From Streptomyces sioyaensis (GTDB lineage Bacteria; Actinomycetota; Actinomycetes; Streptomycetales; Streptomycetaceae): 42,271 bases of DNA. The stretch spans positions 1 through 42,271 of the forward strand of contig NZ_SDIF01000056.1 of NCBI RefSeq assembly GCF_004122735.1. The letters are read 5' to 3'. The notes beneath the pieces were generated by a model. The model searched no databases. It saw only the letters and a list, made by a program, of their open reading frames with translations, and was not told the DNA's origin. Position numbers and translations under genes: made by a program. Positions 24,729-32,844 of the stretch are shown here, in pieces (within the stretch, counting starts at the first letter, position 1; each line of letters begins with the position of its first letter).

Positions 24729-25952
24729 TCAGCAGCCCGCGGCCTTGCGGAGGGCGTCCACGCGGTCGGTGCGCTCCCAGGTGAAGTCCTCCAGCTCGCG
24801 GCCGAAGTGGCCGTAGGCGGCGGTCTCCGCGTAGATCGGGCGGAGCAGGTCGAGGTCGCGGATGATCGCGGCCGGGCGCAGGTCGAAGACCTCACCGATG
24901 GCCTGCTCGAACTTGTCGGTGTCGACGGTGGCGGTGCCGAAGGTCTCGACGAAGAGACCGACCGGCTCGGCCTTGCCGATGGCGTAGGCGACCTGGACCT
25001 CGCAGCGCGAGGCCAGACCGGCGGCCACCACGTTCTTCGCGACGTAGCGCATCGCGTAGGCCGCCGAGCGGTCGACCTTGGACGGGTCCTTGCCGGAGAA
25101 CGCGCCGCCACCGTGACGGGCCATCCCGCCGTACGTGTCGATGATGATCTTCCGGCCCGTGAGGCCCGCGTCGCCCATCGGGCCGCCGACCTCGAAGCGA
25201 CCGGTCGGGTTCACCAGGAGACGGTAGCCGTCGGTGTCCAGCTTGATGCCGTCCTCAACCAGCTGCTTGAGGACGTGCTCGACCACGAACTCACGGATGT
25301 CCGCGGCCAGGAGCGAGTCCAGATCGATCTCAGAAGCGTGCTGCGAGGAGACCACCACCGTGTCAAGGCGCGCTGCCTCGTCGCCGTCGTACTCGATGGT
25401 GACCTGCGTCTTGCCGTCGGGACGCAGATACGGGACCGTGCCGTTCTTGCGGACCTCCGACAGCCGCCGGGAGAGCCGGTGCGCGAGGTTGATCGGGAGC
25501 GGCATCAGCTCCGGGGTCTCGTCGCAGGCGTAGCCGAACATCAGGCCCTGGTCGCCCGCGCCCTGCTTGTCCAGCTCGTCCCCTGCCACGCCGGACGCGG
25601 CGCCCTCGACACGGTTCTCGTACGCGGTGTCGACACCCTGGGCGATGTCCGGGGACTGCGCACCGATGGACACCGAGACGCCACAGGAGGCGCCGTCGAA
25701 GCCCTTCTTGGACGAGTCGTAACCGATGTCCAGGATCTTGTTGCGGACGAGGGCGGGGATGTCGGCGTACGCCTTCGTGGTCACCTCGCCGGCCACGTGC
25801 ACCAGACCGGTGGTGATCAGGGTCTCCACAGCGACCCGGGAGGCAGGGTCCTGCTTCAGGAGGGCGTCGAGAATCGTGTCGCTGATCTGGTCGGCGATTT
25901 TGTCGGGGTGGCCCTCGGTGACGGACTCCGAGGTGAACAGAGGGGAAGGCAT
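24729..25952 (-). CDS. metK: S-adenosylmethionine synthetase
   Basis: Protein of 407 residues, full length. It makes SAM from methionine and ATP. Signatures are SVTEGHPDKIADQISDTILD near the N-terminus, GAGDQGLMFGYACDET around 130 and GGGAFSGKDPSKVDRSAAYA around 280. Active-site His, Asp and Lys residues are in place. AGAGGAA precedes the ATG. Within this run it closes the methionine salvage loop by turning recovered methionine back into SAM. Streptomycetes usually have another metK elsewhere, often near priA, so this may be a cluster-dedicated copy; that cannot be checked from the window. Confidence 0.97.
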   Translation of the reverse strand: MPSPLFTSESVTEGHPDKIADQISDTILDALLKQDPASRVAVETLITTGLVHVAGEVTTKAYADIPALVRNKILDIGYDSSKKGFDGASCGVSVSIGAQSPDIAQGVDTAYENRVEGAASGVAGDELDKQGAGDQGLMFGYACDETPELMPLPINLAHRLSRRLSEVRKNGTVPYLRPDGKTQVTIEYDGDEAARLDTVVVSSQHASEIDLDSLLAADIREFVVEHVLKQLVEDGIKLDTDGYRLLVNPTGRFEVGGPMGDAGLTGRKIIIDTYGGMARHGGGAFSGKDPSKVDRSAAYAMRYVAKNVVAAGLASRCEVQVAYAIGKAEPVGLFVETFGTATVDTDKFEQAIGEVFDLRPAAIIRDLDLLRPIYAETAAYGHFGRELEDFTWERTDRVDALRKAAGC

Positions 25953-26009
25953 AGCGGTTCCTCTGGTGCGCGTCGGGTGGCTGGGTAACAGGTGGGCGGG
26001 AGAGAGGAG

Positions 26010-26801
26010 TTACAGGACTCCCGGCTTCAGCAGAGCGCAGCCGCAGTCGCGTTCACCCGGCATCAGGGCGACCAGCTCGTCCAGTACGTCCCGCAGTCGT
26101 CCCAGGTTGCCGGCGAAGGCCTGCATGACCTCTTCCTGGGTCACGCCCTCCCCGGTCTCGATTCCCGCGTCGAGATCGGTCACGAGGGACAACGGCGTGT
26201 AGCAGAGGCCCAGTTCACGGGCGAGTACGGCCTCGGGGTGAGCCGTCATCCCGATGATCGTCCAGCCCTGCGCCGCGTACCACTGGGACTCCGCGCGCGT
26301 GGAGAAGCGCGGGCCCTCGATGACGACCTGCGTGCCGCCGTCCACCGGCGGCCAGCCGGTCTTGTCGGCGGCCTGCAGCGCGGTGCGCCGGCCCGCAGGG
26401 CAGTAGGGGTCGGCGAAGGGGGTGTGCGCGACATTGGGGCAGTCGAAATAGGTCTGTGCCCGGCTCGTCGTACGGTCGACGATCTGGTCGGGCACGACGA
26501 GACTGCCGGGCGGCACGGACGGGGTGAGGCTGCCGACCGCGCCGACGCCGATCACCTGGGTGACACCGGCCTTCTGCAGGGACCACATATTGGCGCGGTA
26601 GTTGATCAGGTGCGGGGCGTACTGATGGTGGCGGCCGTGCCGTGGCAGGAAGGCGACCCGGCGCCCGGCCAGTTCACCGATGGTCAGCGGCGCGACGGCT
26701 TTCCCGTACGGTGTGTCCGGATAGACCTCGTGGCTGTCCTCAAGGAGTGAGTACAGCCCCGAACCGCCGATGATCCCGATCTCGGCCTGGGGGTCGGTCA
26801 T
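26010..26801 (-). CDS. mtnP: 5'-methylthioadenosine phosphorylase
   Basis: Protein of 263 residues in the PNP/MTAP family. It splits MTA with phosphate into adenine and methylthioribose-1-phosphate. Signatures are the phosphate-binding IGIIGGSGLY (8-17), PRHGRHHQYAPHLINYRANM, VVIEGPRFSTRAES and GMTAHPEAVLARELGLCYTP. The start is the ATG at 26801, overlapping the mtnE stop (ATGA). Its two products are the substrates of the two halves of the MtnA-Apt fusion. Confidence 0.95.
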   Translation of the reverse strand: MTDPQAEIGIIGGSGLYSLLEDSHEVYPDTPYGKAVAPLTIGELAGRRVAFLPRHGRHHQYAPHLINYRANMWSLQKAGVTQVIGVGAVGSLTPSVPPGSLVVPDQIVDRTTSRAQTYFDCPNVAHTPFADPYCPAGRRTALQAADKTGWPPVDGGTQVVIEGPRFSTRAESQWYAAQGWTIIGMTAHPEAVLARELGLCYTPLSLVTDLDAGIETGEGVTQEEVMQAFAGNLGRLRDVLDELVALMPGERDCGCALLKPGVL

Positions 26802-28003
26802 ATGAGCTCCCAGTGCGGTGGTGAAGGCATGGGTGGCGCGGCGATGGACTGGGCGGCCTTCTCCAGGAGGCCGCGCTCTTTGCAGAAGGCGAAGCGGACA
26901 AGGTGGCGGCAGCTTTCGCCCGCGGTGGAGAACGCGCTGGTCGGGATCGCCACGACGTTGCGCCGAAGCGGCAGCGTGCGGCAGAAATCGGCGGCATCCG
27001 CCGCGCCGGTTCCCGAGACGTCGGCCTGGAGGAAGTAGCCGCCCTCCGCGCGGATCACCTCGATACCGGCCCGGCGTAATCCGGTGGTCAAGAGGTCGCG
27101 CTTGTCCTGCAGTTGGCCGCACAGCCGCTCGACCCACGCCTCTTCCCGGTCCAGCGCGTGCGCCACCGCGTCCTGCAGCGGTGCCCCGCCGGCGAAGGTC
27201 AGATACTGCTTCACCGACCGCACGGCGGCGACCAGGGCCGCGGGACCGCAGGCCCAGCCCACCTTCCAGCCGGTGAGGCTGAAGGTCTTGCCCGCCGAGG
27301 ACACCGACAGGGTCCGCTCGCGCATTCCGGGGAGCGAGGCGAGCGACAGATGCCGTGTGCCGTCGTACGTCAGGTACTCGTAGACCTCGTCCGTCACGGC
27401 GACCAGGTCGTGGCGGCGGCAGAGCCCGGCGACGGCCTCCAGCTCGTCGCGCGTGAAGACCTTGCCGGTGGGGTTGTGCGGGGTGTTGAGCAGCACCAGC
27501 CGGGTGCGGGGCGATACGGCGCGCTCCAGATCGGCGGGGTCCAGACCGAAGCGGTCGACACCGCGGCGCAGCGGCACCCGGCGGCAGACGGCGCCCGCCA
27601 GGTCGGCGGACGCCTGGTAGGCGTCGTAGCAGGGGTCGAAGACGATGATCTCGTCCCCCGGGTCGCACAGCGCCAGGACCGCCGCCGTGACGGCCTCGGT
27701 CGCGCCCGTCGTGACCACGACCTCGTCGGCCGGGTCGTAGGACAGGCCGTAGCGCCGCAGCCGCTGCCGCGCGACGGCGCTCCGCAGCGCGGGCGTGCCG
27801 GCGAGCGGCGGGTACTGATTGGCGCCGGTGACGAGTGCCTCGCGGGCTCGGTCGATGACGGCACGCGGGCCGTCGGTGTCGGGAAAGCCCTGGCCCAGGT
27901 TGATCGCTCCGGTGCGCTGCGCCAGTTCGGTCAGCTCGGTGAAGACCGTCGTACCGAGGGCGGCCGCCCGGCGGGCCGTGCGGACCGGGATCATGTCGGT
28001 CAC
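26798..28003 (-). CDS. mtnE: Class I/II aminotransferase, KMTB to methionine
   Basis: PLP enzyme of 401 residues. Signatures are NLGQGFPDTDGP (35-46), the cofactor-site NTPHNPTG (173-180), TDEVYEYLTYDG and SSAGKTFSLTGWKVGW with Lys239 forming the Schiff base. Placed between mtnP and mtnC, it most likely transaminates 4-methylthio-2-oxobutyrate to methionine, the last salvage step. GTG start at 28003 overlaps the mtnC stop as GTGA; the ATG at 27994 is an alternative. General aminotransferases of this group also accept kynurenine or glutamine. Confidence 0.92.
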   Translation of the reverse strand: MTDMIPVRTARRAAALGTTVFTELTELAQRTGAINLGQGFPDTDGPRAVIDRAREALVTGANQYPPLAGTPALRSAVARQRLRRYGLSYDPADEVVVTTGATEAVTAAVLALCDPGDEIIVFDPCYDAYQASADLAGAVCRRVPLRRGVDRFGLDPADLERAVSPRTRLVLLNTPHNPTGKVFTRDELEAVAGLCRRHDLVAVTDEVYEYLTYDGTRHLSLASLPGMRERTLSVSSAGKTFSLTGWKVGWACGPAALVAAVRSVKQYLTFAGGAPLQDAVAHALDREEAWVERLCGQLQDKRDLLTTGLRRAGIEVIRAEGGYFLQADVSGTGAADAADFCRTLPLRRNVVAIPTSAFSTAGESCRHLVRFAFCKERGLLEKAAQSIAAPPMPSPPHWELI

Positions 28004-28719
28004 AGCTGGGCCTCCTCCGCCACGGCGAGGAGGTTGCGGTAGACCGGGTGACCGGTGGCCGGCGGCCGGGCGGAGTCCGCCGGGCCGCCTTCCTCCGGGC
28101 GGACCACCCACGCCGTACGCCAGCCGGCCGTGCGTGCCGCGTCGAGTTCCGCCACGGTGTCCGATGCGAACAGCACCTGCCGGACGGGGACGCCGACGCT
28201 CCGGGTGATGGCCCGGTACGAGTCCGGGGAACGCTTGCCGCCCGCGGTGCGGGTGTCGAAGTGGCCGGACAGCCGGCTGCGGAGGTCCCCGAACTGGGTG
28301 TGCGCGAAGAGCTGCCGCTGAGCCTGCACCGACCCGGAGGAGTAGATGTAGATCTGTGCGCCGCCATTGAGCCACTTCCGCAGGGCCAGCAGCGTGTCGG
28401 CGTACACATGGCCCGACAGCTCCCCGCTGTCGTAGCCGGCCGTCCAGATCAGCCCCTGGAGCTCCTTGAGTGGGGCCACTTTCCGGTCGGCGTCCGCCCA
28501 CTCGGTCAGGGCGCGCACGGCCTCTTTGTCGTCCCCGCCCGCCGGGCGGCCGCCGATGCGGTCGACGTCGTCGAGGATCGCCCGGGTCTCTTTCTCGTGG
28601 CCGTGCTCGGCCACCCAGTCGGCGATCCGGGCGCGGGCGTAGGGGAAGAGCACTCCGTAGACATGCTCGGTGGCGCTGGTGGTGCCCTCGACGTCGAGCA
28701 CCACCGCGGCGGCGGTCAT
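28000..28719 (-). CDS. mtnC: Acireductone synthase (enolase-phosphatase E1)
   Basis: HAD-superfamily bifunctional enzyme of 239 residues. It enolises and dephosphorylates 2,3-diketo-5-methylthiopentyl-1-phosphate to acireductone. The N-terminal motif LDVEGTTSA (Asp9, Glu11) is the E1-specific variant of the HAD nucleophile motif. YIYSSGSVQAQ is motif II, GGKRSPDSY motif III and VLFASDTVAELDAARTAG motif IV. It overlaps mtnD and mtnE by 4 bp at each end. Substrate assignment is supported by both family motif and context. Confidence 0.95.
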   Translation of the reverse strand: MTAAAVVLDVEGTTSATEHVYGVLFPYARARIADWVAEHGHEKETRAILDDVDRIGGRPAGGDDKEAVRALTEWADADRKVAPLKELQGLIWTAGYDSGELSGHVYADTLLALRKWLNGGAQIYIYSSGSVQAQRQLFAHTQFGDLRSRLSGHFDTRTAGGKRSPDSYRAITRSVGVPVRQVLFASDTVAELDAARTAGWRTAWVVRPEEGGPADSARPPATGHPVYRNLLAVAEEAQL

Positions 28720-29306
28720 GCTGCGGCTCCCACCGCGGCGTTGAGATCGTCCAGGCTGGGGAAACGCCCGGCGATGCTGTCGGGGAGGAATTCACCGACC
28801 CAGCCGTCCTCCTCCTGGAAGAAGCGGATGGCCGTGAAGCGGGGCCGGCTGCCCATGTCGAACCAGTGGACGGTGCGCTCGGGGACCGAGATCAGATCGC
28901 CCGCCGTGCACACCGTCGCGTAGACGAGGTTGCCCACGTGCAGGTAGAAGCAGCCGCTCCCCTCCACGAAGAAGCGCACCTCGTCCTCGGTGTGGAAGTG
29001 CTCCTCCAGGAAGGCCGACCGGGCCTTTTGCGCCCGGTCGGGCCAGCCGGGGTCCGAGGGGTCGGGGTGCAGCCGTACGACGTCGACGAGGCGGTAGCCC
29101 CCCTGGGCGCTGATGCGGTCGATTTCGCTGCGGTAGGCGTCCTTGACGGCGTCGGAATCGGCGCCGGGCGGCTGCGGGTCCGTGGTGCTCCACCGTTCGA
29201 ACCGGACGTCGATGGCGGCGAGTTCCTCGCGGATGCGTTCCGGGGACTGGGTGCGCAGGCGCGGCCGGTCCGGCGCGTCGACCGACATCACGTGCAGATA
29301 TGTCAC
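28716..29306 (-). CDS. mtnD: Acireductone dioxygenase
   Basis: Cupin of 196 residues. The metal site is HFHTEDE (His103, His105, Glu109) plus His147 in TVHWFD. With Fe it yields 4-methylthio-2-oxobutyrate and formate; with Ni it gives an off-pathway set including CO. The start is GTG at 29306, with GGAGG 7 nt upstream and GTGA overlap with the mtnB stop. No sequence feature decides Fe versus Ni. Confidence 0.95.
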   Translation of the reverse strand: MTYLHVMSVDAPDRPRLRTQSPERIREELAAIDVRFERWSTTDPQPPGADSDAVKDAYRSEIDRISAQGGYRLVDVVRLHPDPSDPGWPDRAQKARSAFLEEHFHTEDEVRFFVEGSGCFYLHVGNLVYATVCTAGDLISVPERTVHWFDMGSRPRFTAIRFFQEEDGWVGEFLPDSIAGRFPSLDDLNAAVGAAA

Positions 29307-29995
29307 AGTACGTCCTCCTGTTCGTGAGCGGCGGTGCCGCCGGCCAGGAGCACGAGGCGGCAGAGCATCTCCACGCACTCCAGGCGGTTGGTGGCCTCGG
29401 TCAGATCGCGCCCCCACGTCGTCACCCCATGGCGCGAGATGAGCAGCGCGGGCACGGCGGGGCCCGGCGCGGCGCGCAGATGCGCCACCAAATCACCGGC
29501 GATGCGCGGGACGTCGGACCGGTTGGCGAAGACGGGGACGGCCACCCGCGAGGGGTCAGGCACGCCGAGCCCCTTGGCCAGCTCCCAGTCGTCGAAGGCG
29601 ACCTGACCGGCCGCTCCGGGCCCGGAGGCCACGGTCGTCGCGTACGGCGCGTGGGCGTGCACCACAGCGCCGGCCTCGGGCACCTCCCGGTAGACCGCCA
29701 GGTGGATGGAGGTCTCGGCGGACGGGCGTTCGCTCTCCCCGTGCAGCGGCCGGCCGTCGTCGAGGGCGACGACGACCGTGTCCTGCCGCGACATGGTGCC
29801 CTTGGCCCGGCCGCTCGCCGAGATCACGATGCCCTCGCCGGTCCGTACGGACACGTTGCCGGCCGTGCCCGGCATCCAGCCCCGCCGGTAGAGATCCCGG
29901 CATGCGGTGGCCACCTCACCGCGCTCCAGTGCGAGGCCGGTGCCCGCCCGACGGAGCGGGGCGCTGGCGTGCTGCATCTTCACTCCCGTGGTCAC
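29303..29995 (-). CDS. mtnB: Methylthioribulose-1-phosphate dehydratase
   Basis: Class II aldolase-family zinc enzyme of 230 residues. It dehydrates 5-methylthioribulose-1-phosphate to the diketo form. Visible are MPGTAGNVSVR (41-51), SGRAKGTM, the zinc pair HAHAP (His113, His115) and the later SRHGVTTWG. GTG at 29995 overlaps the Rieske stop (GTGA) and has GGAG just upstream; an ATG at 29977 with GGGAG is an alternative. It follows MtnA in the pathway. Confidence 0.94.
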   Translation of the reverse strand: MTTGVKMQHASAPLRRAGTGLALERGEVATACRDLYRRGWMPGTAGNVSVRTGEGIVISASGRAKGTMSRQDTVVVALDDGRPLHGESERPSAETSIHLAVYREVPEAGAVVHAHAPYATTVASGPGAAGQVAFDDWELAKGLGVPDPSRVAVPVFANRSDVPRIAGDLVAHLRAAPGPAVPALLISRHGVTTWGRDLTEATNRLECVEMLCRLVLLAGGTAAHEQEDVL

Positions 29996-31119
29996 GGCTC
30001 TCCAAAGGCCTTGGTGAACCAGTCGTGGAACGCGGACCCGATGTGGTGCTCGTGCGGGACGAGCACCCCGCCGGGCTCGTAGACACGGGACTTCATGTTG
30101 ACCTGGCAGCGTTCGCAGGCCTCGAAGTCCTGCTGGTTGATGCGGTGGAACAGCTCCACCGAGTGGTCCAGCGCGGCGCCGCTGTCGGGTACGTCCTTGG
30201 CGTAGAGCCAGTCGCACTCGACGATCGTGCGGTCCACCGCCACCGGGAACATCCGGTGGAAGATCACATGGTCCGGCACCAGGTTGATGAAGACCTGCGG
30301 GTTGATGGTGACGCCCCAGTACTTGCGGTCCTGCTCCTCGGTGACATCGGGGAGCTTGCCGAAGCCGCCGGTGCCGTCGAGCGTGAAGGCCTCGGCGTCC
30401 TCGCCGAAGCTGATGCCCCGGCCCACGTAGTGCTGGGCCGCGTACCCCTTGGCGTACTCGGTCACCACACCGACGAACTCTGGGTGGATGGAGGCGCAGT
30501 GGTAGCACTCCATGAAGTTCTCGATGACGATCTTCCAGTTGGCCTTGACCTCGTAGCTGATGCGCCGGCCGACTTTGAGGTCGGGGATCGCCCAGTTGTC
30601 GATGGCGGTCTCGTCGGCGAACCGCTCGGTGACCGTGCGGATGACGGTGTCCTCGAAGGACGGCGGTTCCTCGGCGAGGCAGACCCAGGCGTAGCCGAGG
30701 TACTCCCGCACATGGACCTGTTTCAGGCCCCACTCCACCGGGTCGATGTCGGGCATCTTCGCGATGTGCGGGGCGGTGACGAGTTTGCCGTCCAGGCCGT
30801 AGGTCCAGGAGTGGTAGGAGCACCGGAAGTTGCGTTTGACCTCGCCGTACTCCTCGGGGCACAGGCGTGTGCCGCGATGCCGGCAGACGTTCAGGAACGC
30901 CCGCAGCGCACCGTCGTGGCCCCGCACCACGATCACGTTCTCCTTGCCGACCTGGGCGGTACGGTATTTGCCCGGCGCGTCCAGGTCGGAGAGGTGGGTG
31001 AAGCCCCACCAGTACGGGTGGAAGAGCCGGTCCTGCTCTTGGTCGAATATCTGCGCGTCGCTGTAGTAGCGCCCGGGGAGGGTCGAGATCAGACTCGCCG
31101 GCAGCTGAGGAGCCGTCAC
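29992..31119 (-). CDS. Rieske non-haem iron oxygenase (GbcA-like)
   Basis: Oxygenase alpha subunit of 375 residues. The [2Fe-2S] site is C79-R-H81 and C100-SY-H103. The mononuclear Fe site has His207 and His212 in ENFMECYHCASIHPEF. The layout and length resemble the single-component GbcA/choline-monooxygenase/stachydrine-demethylase branch, which oxidises N-methyl or quaternary ammonium compounds. No reductase gene lies nearby, so electrons must come from elsewhere. GTG start at 31119. It is not part of methionine salvage. It and the two methyltransferases are the best candidates for building or tailoring the product. Confidence 0.9.
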   Translation of the reverse strand: MTAPQLPASLISTLPGRYYSDAQIFDQEQDRLFHPYWWGFTHLSDLDAPGKYRTAQVGKENVIVVRGHDGALRAFLNVCRHRGTRLCPEEYGEVKRNFRCSYHSWTYGLDGKLVTAPHIAKMPDIDPVEWGLKQVHVREYLGYAWVCLAEEPPSFEDTVIRTVTERFADETAIDNWAIPDLKVGRRISYEVKANWKIVIENFMECYHCASIHPEFVGVVTEYAKGYAAQHYVGRGISFGEDAEAFTLDGTGGFGKLPDVTEEQDRKYWGVTINPQVFINLVPDHVIFHRMFPVAVDRTIVECDWLYAKDVPDSGAALDHSVELFHRINQQDFEACERCQVNMKSRVYEPGGVLVPHEHHIGSAFHDWFTKAFGEP

Positions 31120-31170
31120 GCTGGGTCCTTCCTTTCGTGATCGCCGTGGAGCGCGCGATGGGTCGTACGG

Positions 31171-31968
31171 TCAGCCCACGGGCTCGGCCGACCACACGAT
31201 GAGCGCGTCGTACAGTTCGTCGCCCTTGATGGGGCACAGCCGGCTGGCGCGCAGCCGCAGACCGGCCTCGCGGACGGCCGTGGCCACGAGCTCCTCGGTC
31301 AGATAGGTGTTGTCGTGGCCCTCGCTGGTGATGAGCCGTGCGCTGCGGATCCAGTCCGCGCCGATGACCCGGCCGCCCGGCCGTACGTGCTCGCGCAGGT
31401 GCTGGAAGCACTCGCGGTAGCCCCGCTCGGTCGGCGCGAGGCCGAACAGCCCGAATTCTGTGACGAGGTCGAAGCGTTCGCCCGCGAACTCCGCTGGCCA
31501 GGGGCTCATCGCGTCGAAGACGTGATAGCCGCCGATCCGGCCGCGCATCTGCTCCAAGTGGCCGGGATCCCGGCCGTAGCGGTCCAGGACCTGCTCGTAG
31601 CTGCGGGGCACGTCCTTGCTCTCGGCGAACTCCCGCAGGACGGCGACAGCTTCCGGTGCGGCGTCCGCACTGCGGACCGACCGGATGCCGGTGAGGGCCA
31701 GGGACCAGAACAAGGTGGAGGGCCCGGATCCCAGGTCCAGCCAGTCGCCACCGGCGCCGGACTCGGCGAGGGTGTCGAGGATGTCCTCCGTGCCCATGCC
31801 CAGGACGAAGTCGCCCTGGAAGAACTCGGTGAAGTATCCGCGGTAGTACGCCAGCCGCTCGGGGTCCAGCGCTGCCTGGCCGCCAGCCGCCGGAGCGGCG
31901 GGGCGCAGGCCGCCCGAGCGTACGCTGTCCCTGCTCACGCCGGTGGTGCTCACGCTGTCGGTACTCAC
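31171..31968 (-). CDS. SAM-dependent methyltransferase (B)
   Basis: Class I Rossmann methyltransferase of 265 residues. Motif I is WLDLGSGPSTLFW (76-88), with downstream SADAAPEA and HVRPGGRVIGADW. The long insert between motif I and the acidic residue and the C-terminal CPIKGDELYDALIVW recall PNMT/NNMT-type small-molecule N-methyltransferases. GTG at 31968 overlaps the preceding methyltransferase stop (GTGA), with GGAGG upstream. Substrate unknown. Aminopropyltransferases share this fold, but the GGGDG-type signature of spermidine synthase is absent. Confidence 0.88.
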   Translation of the reverse strand: MSTDSVSTTGVSRDSVRSGGLRPAAPAAGGQAALDPERLAYYRGYFTEFFQGDFVLGMGTEDILDTLAESGAGGDWLDLGSGPSTLFWSLALTGIRSVRSADAAPEAVAVLREFAESKDVPRSYEQVLDRYGRDPGHLEQMRGRIGGYHVFDAMSPWPAEFAGERFDLVTEFGLFGLAPTERGYRECFQHLREHVRPGGRVIGADWIRSARLITSEGHDNTYLTEELVATAVREAGLRLRASRLCPIKGDELYDALIVWSAEPVG

Positions 31969-32843
31969 GAGTCCTCCTGGCCGGTCGCGGAGCGGAGGAG
32001 CGTGATCATGCGCGCGGCCCCGGGGGTCCACGGCGTACCCGAGTAGTCGCGGGCCATGCCGGCGATGCGCAGCCCCGCCTGCCCCGCCAGCCCGGCGATC
32101 TCCTCCCGCGTGTAGCGGCGCAGCCGGATCCAGGACTCCCACCGGTCCAGCACGCGCTCGTCCTCGCCCAGCCGGTAGTGGTAGTCGATACGCGTTCTGG
32201 CGCCGCCCTCGTCGTGCTGCCGGCGGGAGCGCTCCAGCCAGCGCGGGCCCTGGAGCGTGCGGCGCCACTCGTGGAACAGCGTCCCGTCCTCGATCGCCGG
32301 GTCGAAGTAGTCCGGGAGGGCCGGGTTCTGGTGGTGACGGTCTTGCTTGTCGCGACGGTCGTGCTTGTCGGCCGCGAACGTATGCAGATCCAGCAGCAGC
32401 GTGCCGCCGGGGGCCAGCTGCCGGGCCAGCGCCGACAGTGCCTGCTCGGCGTCGCCGGGGGCCTCCACCAGCTGGAAGGCTTCCTGGGGTACGAGGATCA
32501 GGTCGAAGCGACGCCCGAAGTCCAGCTTCCGCAGGTCGGCCTGTGCCGCTGTGGCGCGGTCCGTCGCCCCGGCGGCGGCTATGCGCTCGCCGACGCGCTG
32601 GACCATGGCGGGCTCCAGGTCGGCGCAGAGCACCTGGCGGCCGGTCGCCAGCAGCCAGTCCAGGTTGCGTCCGGCGCCGCAGGGGATCTCCAGGACGGAC
32701 TGCACCTTGTCGGTGACCAGGCCCTTGAGGAACTCCTGGTCGACGGTGGTGCGGTACTCGACCTCGTAGAAGCGGGCCCGCTCCACGTAACCGCCCTGCC
32801 GCGCACTGCGGTTGGTGGTGACGGTGGCTTCCCCGGTCGCCAT
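31965..32843 (-). CDS. SAM-dependent methyltransferase (A)
   Basis: Class I methyltransferase of 292 residues. Motif I is VLEIPCGAGRN (50-60), acidic CADLEPAMVQR near 74, and post-motif RQLAPGGTLLLDLHTF. The sequence between motifs contains VPQEAFQLV, where many small-molecule methyltransferases have an aromatic-rich stretch. The distinctive His/Asp/Arg-rich loop DKHDRRDKQDRHHQN near residue 165 looks like a flexible insertion. It starts 1 bp after the stop of the alanine-dehydrogenase-like gene. Substrate unknown; likely acts in sequence with methyltransferase B. Confidence 0.88.
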   Translation of the reverse strand: MATGEATVTTNRSARQGGYVERARFYEVEYRTTVDQEFLKGLVTDKVQSVLEIPCGAGRNLDWLLATGRQVLCADLEPAMVQRVGERIAAAGATDRATAAQADLRKLDFGRRFDLILVPQEAFQLVEAPGDAEQALSALARQLAPGGTLLLDLHTFAADKHDRRDKQDRHHQNPALPDYFDPAIEDGTLFHEWRRTLQGPRWLERSRRQHDEGGARTRIDYHYRLGEDERVLDRWESWIRLRRYTREEIAGLAGQAGLRIAGMARDYSGTPWTPGAARMITLLRSATGQEDS

Positions 32844-32844
32844 G

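Noticed and set aside
26010..28409. 799-codon frame suggesting a fusion of mtnP with upstream sequence
   Set aside because: Only the last 263 codons are MtnP. The upstream part is mtnE and mtnC read out of frame, and the ATGA overlap gives the true start.
29303..31411. Apparent 702-codon MtnB fusion
   Set aside because: The upstream part is a shadow of the Rieske gene. The GTG at 29995, coupled to the Rieske stop, fits MtnB length.
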